A DNA stretch of 64,000 bases from Macrocystis pyrifera (lineage: Eukaryota; Sar; Phaeophyceae; Laminariales; Laminariaceae): NCBI GenBank assembly GCA_031763025.1, contig JASSKH010000016.1, positions 5,084,001 to 5,148,000 on the forward strand. The letters are read 5' to 3'. The notes below the pieces were generated by a model. The model saw only the letters and a program-made list of their open reading frames with translations, was not told the origin of the DNA and did not search any database. Position numbers and translations under genes: made by a program. Shown here piece after piece: positions 24,701 through 37,200 of this stretch (positions are counted from its first letter, which is position 1; each line of letters starts with the position of its first letter).

Positions 24701-27700
24701 TTGGGGAATGGGACTTGTGTAGCCACGGGGGAGGGTGGCAAGCCTGAGCAGGGAGAGGACACTAAGGTCGGTGATGGCGCTTTTGGCCACTCTGGAGGCG
24801 GTGCGAAAGGGGAGGGGGGAGGCGACCCGTATGCGATGGAGGCGGAGGAAACGCAGTACGGCAGCCATAAAATCCCGGGGAACCCTCCGTTCGAAAGCGA
24901 CGACGACGAGGACGAGCTAGAGAACGATATCAGTCACCCGGAGGGCTTCCTCCGGGCTATGCCGGAGGATGAATCGTCTATGCGGGTCCTTAAGCTCCCG
25001 GACGGGCGCGTCCGGCGGGTTGAGGACGATGAGGACGATGATGTGGACGATGTGTCCGACGATGAACGATCCGCTGACGGTGCGGAACCCGTCGCCCCTG
25101 TACAGACGGCGCCCTCGTCTGCCCAAGCGCCGCCGCTTGCGTCTGGCGGGTCGGTGCAGACCGCGGCCGATGTTGTGGCATCAGCGGGGGCGGCAACAAC
25201 GGCGGCAGCTGCATCGACAGCGGCGACGGTGGCGGCGGCCGCGGCAGCAGCGCCAGTGCCAGCGCCGCCGCCAGCAGCGCCAGCACCGCCGGCGCCGTCG
25301 CCAGCACCGTCGCCAGCACCGTCGGCGCCGTCGCCAGCAGAGAAATATCCGCCCCCGGTACCTGCTCCTACCGTTCAGGCACCGCGCCCCCCCGTGACAG
25401 ACCCGACGGTTTTTTTCTCGAGTGCGGGAAGGCGCCGGGGGAGCGTTCCAGTAGGCGTTGAAAGAACCCTGACAAGCATGGCGGAATCGTCGTCGGCGGG
25501 GCTTGCCTTCGCTCCGAGCATCGCCGTTTCATCCATGGGGATGGCGGGGACGGTGTTCGCTCGCGCCGCCAGCGGCGGCATGGACCCTGCAACCTCGTCT
25601 ATGGCGGCGTGCCTCGCGTCTGACCCAGGCTTGGCGACAATCGGGCCGGCCGTGCCCCTGCAACGCGCCCGATCGTTCTCCCCCCTTGAGCACACGCAGG
25701 ACGGGCTGTATGGGGGCAGCCCGCCGCCTATGGCGCCAGTTACCTCGTGCCCAGCGCCGAGCTTCCCCGCCCCCCACCCTCCCACCGCCGGTGGGTACTT
25801 GGGCGAACAACTCGGGAAAAACGACGGCATCCAGCAGACGGATGCACTCGGGACCGGGAACGGACCGGGCCTGGCGCTGACCGCGGCGAGCGAAGGGGAA
25901 AATTTGGGCCAGGGGTTGGGGCAATCGTTGGACAAGGAGCTGCAGGAGTTGCTCTCGGGGCGAGTGGGGCGTTTTCAGACGGAGATTAAGGTTGCGAACC
26001 TGCAAGGACCCGAGCAGGAGATCATGAGGCTGGTGATGCACACACGCATTGAGGGTCGGCTGCAGGAGGTCGAGTTCGATTTCAACCTCGACCACGACTC
26101 TCCGAAACAGGTGTGTGGTGTGGCGTGGAGTGGTGTGGTGTGTGCGTGTGTTTTTGTGTGCTGGATGTAGGCAATCTTTTTTTCTTCTGCCAGGCCTTAA
26201 CCCACCAGCCTCAATCGCCACAGGAGCAGTAGTTTCTGTCGATTGGTTTTCCAAACCAGCTTTGTTTGCCGAGTGCTTCGCCTCTCTATCAATAGTACAT
26301 ACCCGTCGTGTCCTTGTTTCTCTTGTGCACGTGAGTTCAACCTCAGCCGTACTCGCTGTATCCAATAGGAACCCCCTAACAAGACACGCCTCCAAAGTTG
26401 AGTTTAATACCGCTCCACAATCCCCAGATCCGTTTTGTTCAGTCTTCCACCTTCGACGGTTGGATGCACACCGCTGCGGCTCGCAGTGTAGAACTCTACC
26501 AGCAGTAGTATATGTACGCAGTACCAGCAGCAGTATATAGCTGAGCACGATGTCAGCCAAGGAAGGGAGCAAACTCATTTATTTCGGCTATCAGTGTGTT
26601 AATTCATGTCGTGTTAGTGTGTTTTTCGTGTCGTGGCTATCGTCGCTGTTAGTGTGTTATTTCATGTCGTAGTTAGTATCAGCTCAGGAAAAAAGTAAGG
26701 TCGCCAATTTCTGCTGTTGGATGTGTTCATCAATGCATTCATGTACTGTTACCAGGTATTTAATAAAGTATCATTAGTTATCGGGGCTCGTATTATAGTT
26801 GTGTCATTTTATGTCGTACCTATGTCCGTTCATGTTGTGGCGGTGTTACAGTAAGTCTGGAAGAAAAGACGCGCCATTTACAGCATGGTGCGTGAATGTT
26901 ACTCGAGTCAAACCTCCCCCCATCCGCGATGGAAGAAACATGTTACCAGGCATATACTGCTGTGCCTGTATTAAATACCCTCTACGATGGGGAGCCTATA
27001 TACAGAGCATGCACATCGTTAGCACTGCATCGATTGGTAAGGTGAGTAAATGTCGATGCCGTATTTCCAGGCCTCACCACCTCCCCCTCTCGCGTTTCGT
27101 ACCGCGTGCTCGGTCCCGTTTGCTTCAGGTGTCAGCGGAAATGATCCGAGAGCTTGATCTCTCCTTCGAAGAGCTGGGGCAAATCAGCCTGACTATCACC
27201 AACCTCGCGGAAAGAGCGCGGAAAAGAAGAATTCGGCGTGCTTCTAGCAACGCGAGTGTGACTTCTATGGTGGCAGGCCAGGTGGGTGGGGCGGCCACGA
27301 GGAGAGGAAGGGGGAAAACGTCAGGGCGGTTCATGAGTCAGGACCCGACCCGCAGGTCGCGTCAGGAAGTTTTTGAAATCTTACGGGTCGGGTCGGGTCG
27401 GATCAGGAGCTTTTCAAACTCTCACGGGTCGGGTCGAATCACCCTTACCCGACCCGGCCCGACCTGACCCGCGAGGTCTGACGGACCCGTTAACTGCCCT
27501 GGACAACGTGCCATACGTCTCTCATCTTGTTTGTTTCTTTGTTACGTACTTGGTTATTTTCGTTCGCGACTCTCGAAATGTGTACGGCATCAGTGGAGAA
27601 TTTGATGAGTGTGGGTGCTTGCTGCTGGTGGGTGCCTTGGAAAGCATCCGTGTTTGTGCCGGTCACATCGTGTTGTCTGACCGTAGCTACACACTCTAAG

Positions 27701-30700
27701 CTCGCTCAACCGTTTTGTTCGGACAGGGTGCTGGAAGATGTTGCTGGATGATTATTCATTGCGAGGAGACTTGGAACATATGATTATTTATAGTATACTT
27801 GTAAGTATATTACTATTTTTGAAAGAGATATATGCAGACGGATTTGTTCGTTTCCTCTGCTGACTGTTTTTTTTTTTCGTCTTGCACCACCTGCCTCACT
27901 TTTTGCTCTCTCGAACGCTCTCGCCCCGGTTGATCTCGGCCTCGCAGAATTTTGACGCCAATGTTCCCACCGGCCTCCCCTGGAGCCACAGCGAGACAAA
28001 GTTGACTACGACGGCGCACCGAGGGAGCCAGGTAGGTTGCCGAGCTTTGCATGCAAATTATTCAACTACCGTTACCTCATCCCGCCGGCCTGAAAGAGGC
28101 CCGGCGGCCTGAAAGAGAGTGGTGACGCTTCCTACCAAAGTTGCTAAAAGACCGCGGTTTGACTCTGACCGCCCCTACAGTTACCTCAGTAGAATAAAAG
28201 GCCAAAATAGGTCTCGACGCTACCGACACTACATATATCATAAATCATACGTGTAGCTTTTTGCTGCAAATGGAATCCCGAAGCACGTTTTTGCAGCCAT
28301 TGGAATGTGCCGCGTGTCGAAGGGTCAACCGTACGTGTGCCTCGCGTCTGTCTGTGCCTTGTCAGCGAAGGATGGCGTGTGAGCTTCAACTTTCTCTAGA
28401 AAACAAATCGGGGCGTGTGTGCGGAGAGATTCAAATCAATAACATCAACACACAGTCGCCTCTCCCTTTAGTGGGCGTTACAAAATCATACGCGCATTGT
28501 ATACTCAGCTAAATGTTGAGTCGTATTGAGCCAGTTGGGACCCAGAGAAGACGACCGACACAACAAACAATTTGGTCTGAACCCTCCACGAGCAGCATGA
28601 GCGCGCAGCAGCATATCGGATATTGGAGAAGGATCATGCTGCGCCCTTGTCTTGCTGTGCACCTATTTGCATTGTAGTTCGGACCCCCAATTTTGACGTG
28701 CCCGCACCAAGCAGTGGTCGATGCTGTACTCATTTCTCTCATGGCTATTTTTTCCCTCTGCAGTATCAGAAGGGTGAATAGCTTTGGTTATAAATTATTA
28801 CAGGTAGTATAAATCATGTAACAAGTACACTTACAGAGACTTACGTGTTTGATAGTCTATATTCCTTGACTCGTCTCGTTTTTATATGTTTTCCGTTGTG
28901 TTTTCTTCGGGCACGTTCCTACAGTAGTTGCCAGGGGTCCAGAGGCGCAGCTTGCGTATGACACGCGGCTGACTTCTATCACGTTTTATTTGTTTTCCGT
29001 TGTGTTTCGTCGGGAACGTTCCCACGAACGTTCTTACTTTGCCAGGGATCGGGAGGGACGGCATCCTTCGGATCTGTCGGAGCCGAGGCCCTTCCTGGCC
29101 CTCCAGAGGCCGTCGAGAATGACCCCGCTCTCGGTAAGAAATTCATGAAAAAGTTGTGTTACGCGCTGAGTTTGGGCCTATCCAGTTCTCTAGACAAATA
29201 AAGTTGTCCCCGAAATGTATAGGGTGCACTTCTTTTTGAACGTCTGACACCCGGTCCCCGCCCGCGACGCTCTTTCAGGTGCCTTTGCTGTTGGGATTGA
29301 CGACCTTTGGTCAGACGACGACCTCGACATTGAAGAGGATGACGAGTTTAGAAAGCGGAAGCTGCTTCACGACAAGAAAAAACGCCAGGCGGAGAAGGTA
29401 TGAAATCATGAAGTTATACGACCGGGTATTTATTGTGTCGAAGGGGTTTTCGATGTGCTTGTAGGCGTGTTACTCGGTGCAAGAGCTGTGCCGCCACCCT
29501 ATGTAACGCCAGACCGCACGGTGGCGGTGGTGCTGTTGTACAGCCTGTACTCAATAACAACCTCTTGAGAAGGTATAGTCCTTGCACCAGCTTCGACAAA
29601 ATTGTCGAATCTGACCCAAACCCGAACCCCGTCCGGCTGGGAATTTTCTCGGAGTGAAGGTGTAATGAGGCATTATTCTCGAGTGGACTATCAACTATTT
29701 GTAGAGCCTGCCCAAAGCCGTAAACACTCGTGTTGAAACAAGTGCACAAACGTTTCGGGGAGAAGGCACTTGGGATGAGATTTGGAGGTCAGTTTTGCAT
29801 TATAGGTACATACTACCGTAAGGGGTTATATCGTTAACTTGGAAGGGGTACGAGTACTGAGACCGAGCCAAATATGCCGCTCGGTCTTAATCCAAGCTCT
29901 TAATGGTTGAATCCGTCCTTGCCACGTTTTGACGTGCGTGTTGACGTGCGTTTCGGCGCTCCCAGGTGTACGAGGCGCGATTGGCGGCGCTGCTGGCTGC
30001 TCGGAACGACCGCAAAGACGAGCACAAACGAGCGCAAGAGCGCTTCAAGAAGGTGCGTTGGCTGTCGGCGATGTCTCTCGTTTGAATTATGTGTCTGTCC
30101 TCTCGAGTCTTTTTCCAGGCATGATCCACGCTATTGCTTGCCTCAAATATTGAAAGCGAATGACGCCCATACCGCATCGAATATCAATAGCTTATCATGA
30201 TAGCAGACACACCCAAACGGCCTACGCCATTTATGAGCTCCTCGGGTGCTTTGTGCGCTCAAGTATCTGATACCCACCCGAACGCGACGAGTTGGCGAAC
30301 AGTTGCGTACCTGGTCAACAGCGAGGGGTTCACGCAAATTTTTGGCGTGCAACGTACAGGGAGTTATGTAGGTCTCTTCGTCGCAGTCTTGGCTAACGCT
30401 GCCGCAGGAATGCTTGCTTGGACTTTTCGTGGGATGGGAGGCAGCGATGTTTTTTTTTCACAAGGCGAAGCGGTTGTTGCGACCGGGGCCAACACAGCGC
30501 GGCGGCGTGGAATGAGAGTGCCAAGTGGGCCCTGTCGGCGGCTATATATATCCAGGATCAGGTTTAAAGGGTTCAGATTTGGGTGGGGTCCAGTCGGCGT
30601 GGAATCAGGGTGCCACGCGGGAGCAGGGGGTGTTGAGAAGCAGAGTTATGGTACAGTTCATTATAGGAGTATTTTATATTTATCTCGGGGGACGGCCTTT

Positions 30701-33700
30701 CCCCCCCCCCCCCTTTGGGTAGGGAAGTTTTTCGAGGCGGCTTAACCTCGACTTCCCTTCAATCGTCTTGCTGTTCAAACCCGCGTCGCCCTCGCTGCTT
30801 TCTCAGGATTGTGAAGATTTCGACAAGAAGGTCGAGAAGCTGCAGAGCGAGAAAGGCAGGCGGATGGAGGAATGCTTGGACGAGCTGCGCGGGCTCGAAG
30901 ACGGCTACCGACAAAAACACCGAGACGCTAAACAGGTGATGAAATAATGTGCTCGCTCAGCCTAGCCAAAGCAAAAGCCGACAAGGAAACTAGGGTCTTG
31001 CACTCGCGATCGAAGTATCACACGCAGCTTGCAAGTTTGAGTTTTCTCGGTCTCTCAGTTTGAGATTTTTACTGTACTTACATACAAACATCCCGAGTGT
31101 ACGAGAATATTATGTCCGCGTTGCCGCTTATTACCTATGGAAGATGGAGGGAAGAGCGTCGCTCGCAAGCCGGTTGGGCGGCGCGGGGCAATGACAAGCC
31201 GAAGCCGACGCCGTGCTGTTTTGTTCCCTTTTTTCCTGAGACGTCACTCGTTTTGTTTCGGTTTTCCGGCGAAGGTCTCTTGCACGTGTTCCGCCCTAGA
31301 GGAACTCTTGAACTCTTACGAACTGCGAGGCTGCGGGGTTTCGCCAGTGTGGTGTTAGTGAAGCACCCCTATCGCAGTGAAAATCACTTACCGTGAGGGT
31401 TCGTGCCCAACACGATTAGGAAGGTTTGAAAACCTATGCTGTATCGTTGTGAGTCTGCGTCAGGTCCGCCCGTGCCTCCTCCATTATATTAGGACGGTTT
31501 GAAACCAATCTTCGCAAGGTTAAGGGTCGTGGCTCCGGCTAGTACGTTTGGCATTCTCTTCTCGTGCAGAGTAACTTCGTTTGACGTTCCAGTGGGTGCT
31601 CGGCTACTCGACGCGCGACTTGTTTGTTTGTGTGCTACTAAAAATTGAATCAGGGTCTGTCTCAATCGAATTCTAAAAACACCCACGAAAACGAAATGCC
31701 GGAAATGAAACGTCGGGACGTGTTCGTTCCCTCTGTACCAGAGTAGATTCTACAAATCTCCACAGATCGAGGATGCTTTCGTGCACCAAAAAATTAATTG
31801 AACAGTTGAAAGCACAGGTGCGCCGTTCTGTTTTTTTGGCAAGGCGAGCGAACAAATCCGCGCGGGAACGATAAACCTTATCGTAGCGGCGGTGTGCATC
31901 AAACGCCATCCCGACGAAAACATCCGCGGTATATGATCTGGTATGATACTCATGTCTTTTTTCGTCCTCTGCCCTGTCACCCAACAGTGTGGAAAAGCGC
32001 GCAAAACTTCTCGTGCCCAAAAGATGAAACTCTTGACTGGGTTTGTTGTCAACGATCTCTCGCCAAAGCTTCTATAGAAACCTTCGCTTGGCCGGACAGA
32101 ATCATTTGTAAAAAGCGAACATCATTCGTTTATTTATTGCGCCCTCCGGTTGCTGCTTTGGCCGGTAATATGATATTTTGATGTGCCTACTCATGAAAGT
32201 ACTGCGTGATCTACGCTTTTTCGCTTTCGTCGGTAGCATAAGAGTTTTTTCATGTCTCGACAATGAAAATTCCACGTTTTTTATTTCCCTTGTGCAGGCA
32301 AAGCGACATAGCAGCGTTGCTGCTGGGAACATTGCGACGCAAGTAGGGATTCTGTCGGCCGGCCAGCCACCGCTCGAGGCCGCGCCCACGCCTCAAGGAT
32401 ACGCTCAGCGCCAGTCTATGGGGCACAACCAGAATCAGAGCCTCGGGTCGGGCTTGGTCGAGGCGGCAGGAGGTGGAGGGATTAATCACGGCCAGAGTCA
32501 ATCGCTGATCGACCAGTCCCGCGCTCGGAATGCTGACATGGATGGAGGTGCAGATGATGCCCGAGGAATTCCAGAGCAGCTGACGATAAACTTGTCTCAG
32601 GTGGGTTACAGGGGACGCGGCGGGTTGGAGGGGATGGGAAACTGCAATGACCAAAAACGTGCGAAATTCCCCTACTTCGTTCATAACTCTTCGAGATGCG
32701 GCCGGCGATTTCTTCCGGTTATTAATTGAGGAGTGAAAGGTTATTCATCTATATATGCTAATACCCAGAAGAACGCATTTTGTTGCCAGCACTAACGTAT
32801 AGATCCATTGTAATAAGTACCAGGTATTGACTAGATCTGATACGATTTGGCTGGACTTCACTCCTTCCGGTAGTAATTGCAGTAGTTGAGTGGCGAAGTA
32901 AGCGAACTATAATAACTGACCTTTAAGTATTTGCTATATATAACGAAAAATATAGGTCAAGCCACAACCGCGCCAACCAGTATACCTGGTACGTACAAAG
33001 ACGCAGAAACTCCGCAAATTTCCGGACGCGACTAACTGTGATACCTAGCCAACCAGTAACTACAGTAGAGTCACCGACTTACATTCAGGCAAATAACAGC
33101 CCTGACATATATTGAAACCCTTTCGGGACCCGAGTATTGCAACCCCAATAATGGCAAGTTCGGTTTCATCAACAATCTATTTATGTCACATATCCTTGTG
33201 TCAGCGCACAGCAGTACGAGTTGTAGCATGTTTGTTCGCGTGTCGTACAGTATTCAACTACAGTAGTCTTTGCTTGTAATCCGCACGCTGAATTTATTGT
33301 CCCCTACGACTCGGCAACTTTATTTTTGTGGCCGGTGCTATAGTCGTCATTTCTCGTCCTCATTTTCTTCCTCTGTCGTCCCAAAGGGGTCATTATTTTA
33401 GTATAATGTTAATATGATGCCAGTATATACCAGGTATACGAGAGACAACAACGCAGTTAAATCGAGTGCGTGGCATAATTGCTACCTGGTATATAGTCTG
33501 CGCGCGAGTGTGTTTGGCAGGCACGCGTGGACGATAAACACGAACGGGTAGTTATTCTGCAGTAGATGACCTCGTGTGGTTGGCTGCCTGCGCCGTTTCC
33601 CCGGCGGTTTCCAACGCTCGCCTTATTGCAGTACAACAGCAGCGAGGGTCAAGTTACGGGGTCCCAGTGGAACAGCAGCTCGCACGAATTGGCTGCGGCG

Positions 33701-33835
33701 GCGGTACAACAACAGCAGCAACAACAGCCAAAGCAGCAGCAGCAGCAGCAGCAGCAGGGGGGGGGGGGGGGGGCGAATCCGCCGATGACGGAGGAGGAAG
33801 AGGCGGCAAGACGGGATCGATTAACCACCTTGTAG
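15720..33835 (+). CDS. WNK: WNK-family serine/threonine protein kinase with OSR1_C-type domain
   Basis: WNK kinases phosphorylate SPAK/OSR1-type kinases in osmotic and ion signalling in animals. Exons: 15720-16288, 17404-17611, 19860-20012, 23252-23419, 24281-26110, 27129-27281, 27948-28031, 29046-29133, 29279-29397, 29966-30052, 30807-30935, 32298-32600 and 33632-33835 (TAG), all in phase, about 1364 residues. The kinase domain spans roughly 100-360. The WNK hallmark is clear: the lysine sits in the glycine loop ([10 protein letters not shown]114), and the beta-3 position is EVAWN, lacking the usual AxK lysine. Catalytic loop HRDLKCDN (226-233), metal motif DLG (247-249), activation segment [12 protein letters not shown] from S262. 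Residues 367-940 are Pro/Ala/Ser low complexity with an acidic block. An OSR1_C-like fold ([12 protein letters not shown] and [12 protein letters not shown], about 949-1002) crosses an intron. Exons 9-11 encode charged, coiled-coil-like helices, and the C-terminus is Gln-rich. GTG at 15717 precedes the chosen ATG. Confidence 0.94.
20565..20710. repeat. Short tandem repeat GTGTGCCTCAYGGT
   Basis: Imperfect 14-18 bp units in WNK intron 3. They create an apparent open frame that is not a gene. Confidence 0.6.
21477..22248. mobile_element. Harbinger-like non-autonomous TIR element, copy 1
   Basis: A 772-bp element in WNK intron 3. The left end starts GGCTGTTTTCTATG and runs into TTGAGCTTCAGA. 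The right end is TCTGAAGCTCGAAATTGAAC, then CGCATAGGAAACAGCC, its imperfect inverse. Flanks TCA and TTA resemble a degraded 3-bp target duplication. The interior matches 49740-50478 across most of its length, for example GAGCAAACGCC, GCGGCGAAGAGACG and CATCCAACT. No open frame looks like a transposase. Family assignment rests on the GG-CTGTT termini and 3-bp target and is tentative. Confidence 0.72.
22754..22779. repeat. C26 homopolymer
   Basis: Uninterrupted C run in WNK intron 3. Confidence 0.8.
27335..27490. repeat. GGGTC/GACCC inverted repeat cluster
   Basis: CGGGTCGGGTCGGGTCGG on one side and CCCGACCCGGCCCGACC on the other can fold into a long hairpin in WNK intron 6, about 55 bp after exon 6. 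Confidence 0.6.
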
Positions 33836-34044
33836 CCTACACCTTTTTATCTGCGTTGTTTTTGCCGGGTGCGATGCACGCTGCTTACTATTACTACCCA
33901 CTTTTAATAGTACGTCACCACAGAATGCATCTTTGTTTTTTTGTCGGCGAACATAGCTCGTCCTTCTTTTAGTCCATGTTGTTCCATGGCCCCTTTGCTT
34001 CTCAGTTCGACACCTGGTCGCGAAGTCCTTCCCGCGACCGTTAT
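33836..34044. other. Short convergent intergenic region (WNK and TPMT 3' ends)
   Basis: The WNK stop codon (33833-33835) and the TPMT stop codon (34045-34047, complement) lie 209 bp apart on opposite strands. The 3' UTRs probably overlap, giving antisense transcript tails. No clear AATAAA signal was seen. Confidence 0.6.
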
Positions 34045-34189
34045 TTACTGCGTGCGCCTCAAGAAAACCCTGGCGAACCAGCCGGGGCCGGATGACGCGG
34101 GTTTCGTGAGAAGAAACGCCTCCTCGTCTAGCCTCGCTGTCTGGAGTTTGTCCCACTTGTGCCCCTGAATGGTTTATTGGTGGAGGGGG

Positions 34190-34240
<51 letters not shown>

Positions 34241-37200
34241 GGTCACACGCCCGAGTCCGTTGTGTGTATTCTTGTACAGTACTCGTAGTGGGAGGTGCGG
34301 TGAGGTGTGTCTTGTGTCATGTGTTTTTGTTTCCTGGAGTGTACGGGAGTGTACGAGCGTTTTTTGTGGTGGGTGGAATTGTCGGCGACGGCGCAACGAG
34401 ATATTTTACAGCAGTGAATTTGAATTGTACCTGGTAGTCCTTGCGGACGTCGAGCGAGCTTAAAAGTTCCACCTTGTAGCCTAGCTTGCCGCCGTACAGG
34501 CGCTGCACTTCCGCCAAAGGAATCGAAAAAGGAGGCCCTGTTTTTTTCCGGTCAACGCGTCGTGAAAATCGGACGGAGTTTTTCAAGGTTGTGGTTAGTA
34601 AGGTACATCCTCTGGCAGTACTCGGGTATGTACCCGAGTATGGGACCAGCATAGCCAGGCTTGGTACCCGGGTACCCCACAGTGTCGACCCTACTAATCA
34701 CACTCTTGGGAGATTTGTTCGTAAAAGCGCTGGTATTTGAGTGCTTTGCGGTTTGAAGTGCAGGCATCTAGGAATACACCCCCGTCCGAAAATTGGACCT
34801 ACTGCCACAATTCAATATTAGTCCCCTCCAAAATTGGTGACGGGGAGTACTCTTTAGATGCTACGCATGATTGCGGGGCACGATTGCAGCGCATGATTGC
34901 AGGGCGCCGCCCTATCGCCATTTGCAGTACTGCGAGTACAGTATAATTATTTTCGTGATGTAAAAGATAATATTCTGCGTAGAGAGACTTCTCATAGCTG
35001 ACTCTATTATAGACTCCGCTAGGAGCGTCGTATATATAGAACAAATCTCCCTAATCGTGGGAAATTTATTCATTTTTGACAAAAATTAGCTGGGGTAGTC
35101 TCGCCGTTTTGGCAAAAGCCCACCGGTAGTATTATTAGTCACGTCAAGATTACCACTTTGGCATTTTTTTATCATACGTACGAGTGCTGAGTGTTTGCTT
35201 AATTGTCTTATCAGCGGAAAAATCGCCCTCTGCTTTCTTTTCCCCTGATCGTAATGCCAGAGCCACTAGGAACACGTGTGACAACTAATCTATTGTAGTG
35301 TTTTGTTCTTGTATGAATATCGTATATACAAGCTGGCGGGAAATTAGCCCAAACCTATTTTTATCAGTAATGGGAAATATTATTTTTACGTCGTTGGTTG
35401 TTTTTTTGGTATGCATGTCGTAAAAACCCGCAAAAATATCGTCCATCGTAAAAAATCCGGCGGACAATTAACCCAAACCTTGTCGTTTTCCCCAGGTCCT
35501 ATATCAATAGGAGGACTAAATCTACAGCATATGATTATTTATTGTGTTTGGATGTTTAAATTCGGCAACAAAAATGCGCCAGAATATGTCGTCGTGGTTT
35601 TCTTTACGGATTGTGTTCGGTAGCAAAAAAAAACGCCCCAAAGCTTTTCATGTTTTCGCGTTTGGATGTCGACAAAATCCGGCGAAAAAAGCGCCCCAAA
35701 CCTCAAACCTTTCATTTTTTCTTGGTCGTAGACCAGAGTCAGTAGGAGAATGCGCCCCCCAGGTTCCAAAAGGCTGTCACAGATTCCCACGTAATCTTCA
35801 CGGTCCTCAGGCCTTACAGCGACCAGTGCCCCTCGGTCCCATACCCTGCACTCTCAAGTACAATGGCGCAGCATGCATTCGTGATAAAGAGCGGTTTTGA
35901 CAGGCGGATATGGATGGATGCCTTGCGTTTGCGTGTCTCTCAAGTATTATAAAATAGTACAGCGTGCATAATGAGGGGCAATTTTTCGACTGGCGGATGT
36001 GCTGTATTTTCGTGTCTCAAGTAAAATAGTGCAGCATGCATGCGTAACGAGGGGCGGTTATCGACGGGCGAATCTTGAAGGTATTTTGATGTGTAGTGTG
36101 CCTGGTATGGAAGACCAAACGGGGTCAACAGCAGGGAGGTTTCTACCCTCGATGACCCACGACTGGTATTACTTATGAGCAGTAGGGACGGCTGCGGCGT
36201 TGACTGGCGCAATAATTCAACACGAATCTGTAACATGAATCTACAACGTTAACCTTTTGGGACGTACTTCGGAGGGGACTATTTTCATGTAATTGTCGAC
36301 TGCAGCATGGGCTACGCGAAGCAGCCACCTATAACAACCTGCCGGGTAGGAAGGGTATGTCTGAACTGCTCTTTAAGGAACTGTACCTCCACGTGTGCGG
36401 CACGGTGGTGCTTGTATTGCTCCACGCTTTCTCTCGACGGGTTTTGTAGGGACCACTTCAGGTCGCTATGGTGGCATCGCTATATCTATAGTACCTGGAT
36501 CCCAAAGGAGTTACAATCTGAACAAACGATAAGCCGTATATACGTACCTCTCCGTTCATTGTTTTGGTTTTTAATCACGACAAACCATGTCTTCCGCCAG
36601 CGCATACAGCCGATATCAGTACCAGTATGTAACAGTTACAAGCACCCACCAGCGCGAGTTTCCTAGAGAGAGCTACTCTACATATCCTTATGAAGGAGGC
36701 ACAACAGCAGCCGTCGACGTTAAGTCAACCGAGGGTTAATTTCCGGATCACCAACAATAAAACCACCACCTGGTGTATCTTGCGATGTGTGGAGTACACC
36801 CGTACACACCTGTCGAAAGTGCCCATTTCGCTCGCGGTCACATGCAAAAAGTCGTCGATCACGACGGATATGCGTCGTTTCGTGTCCCGAAACCACTGCA
36901 AGGCGCCATGTAACAACACCACGCGCGGCGTATGGGCGAACGGCGGGGGAATAGGCGTCAACGTCGCAGTCACGCGAAATTGGTCACACAGGAACCGCCG
37001 CCGCGATGATTCGTAAAACACGAGCTGTACCCGAGCTGAATTGATCTGCAGTATGTGCACCCCCATTCAGGGAGCAAGTCTGTGAAGGTCTTCGCAAGCT
37101 ATTATCCATTGGTACTGCCCCCCAACGAAATCAAACTTGGAAAGAAATTCGATTGGACAGTTGGCTTGTTTTTAGACCGAAAATTGATCCGACATTGACC

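Noticed and set aside
25529..26578. 349-codon open frame on the minus strand
   Set aside because: It is antisense to the long GC-rich WNK exon 5, whose plus frame keeps phase with the neighbouring exons. The minus frame matches no family.
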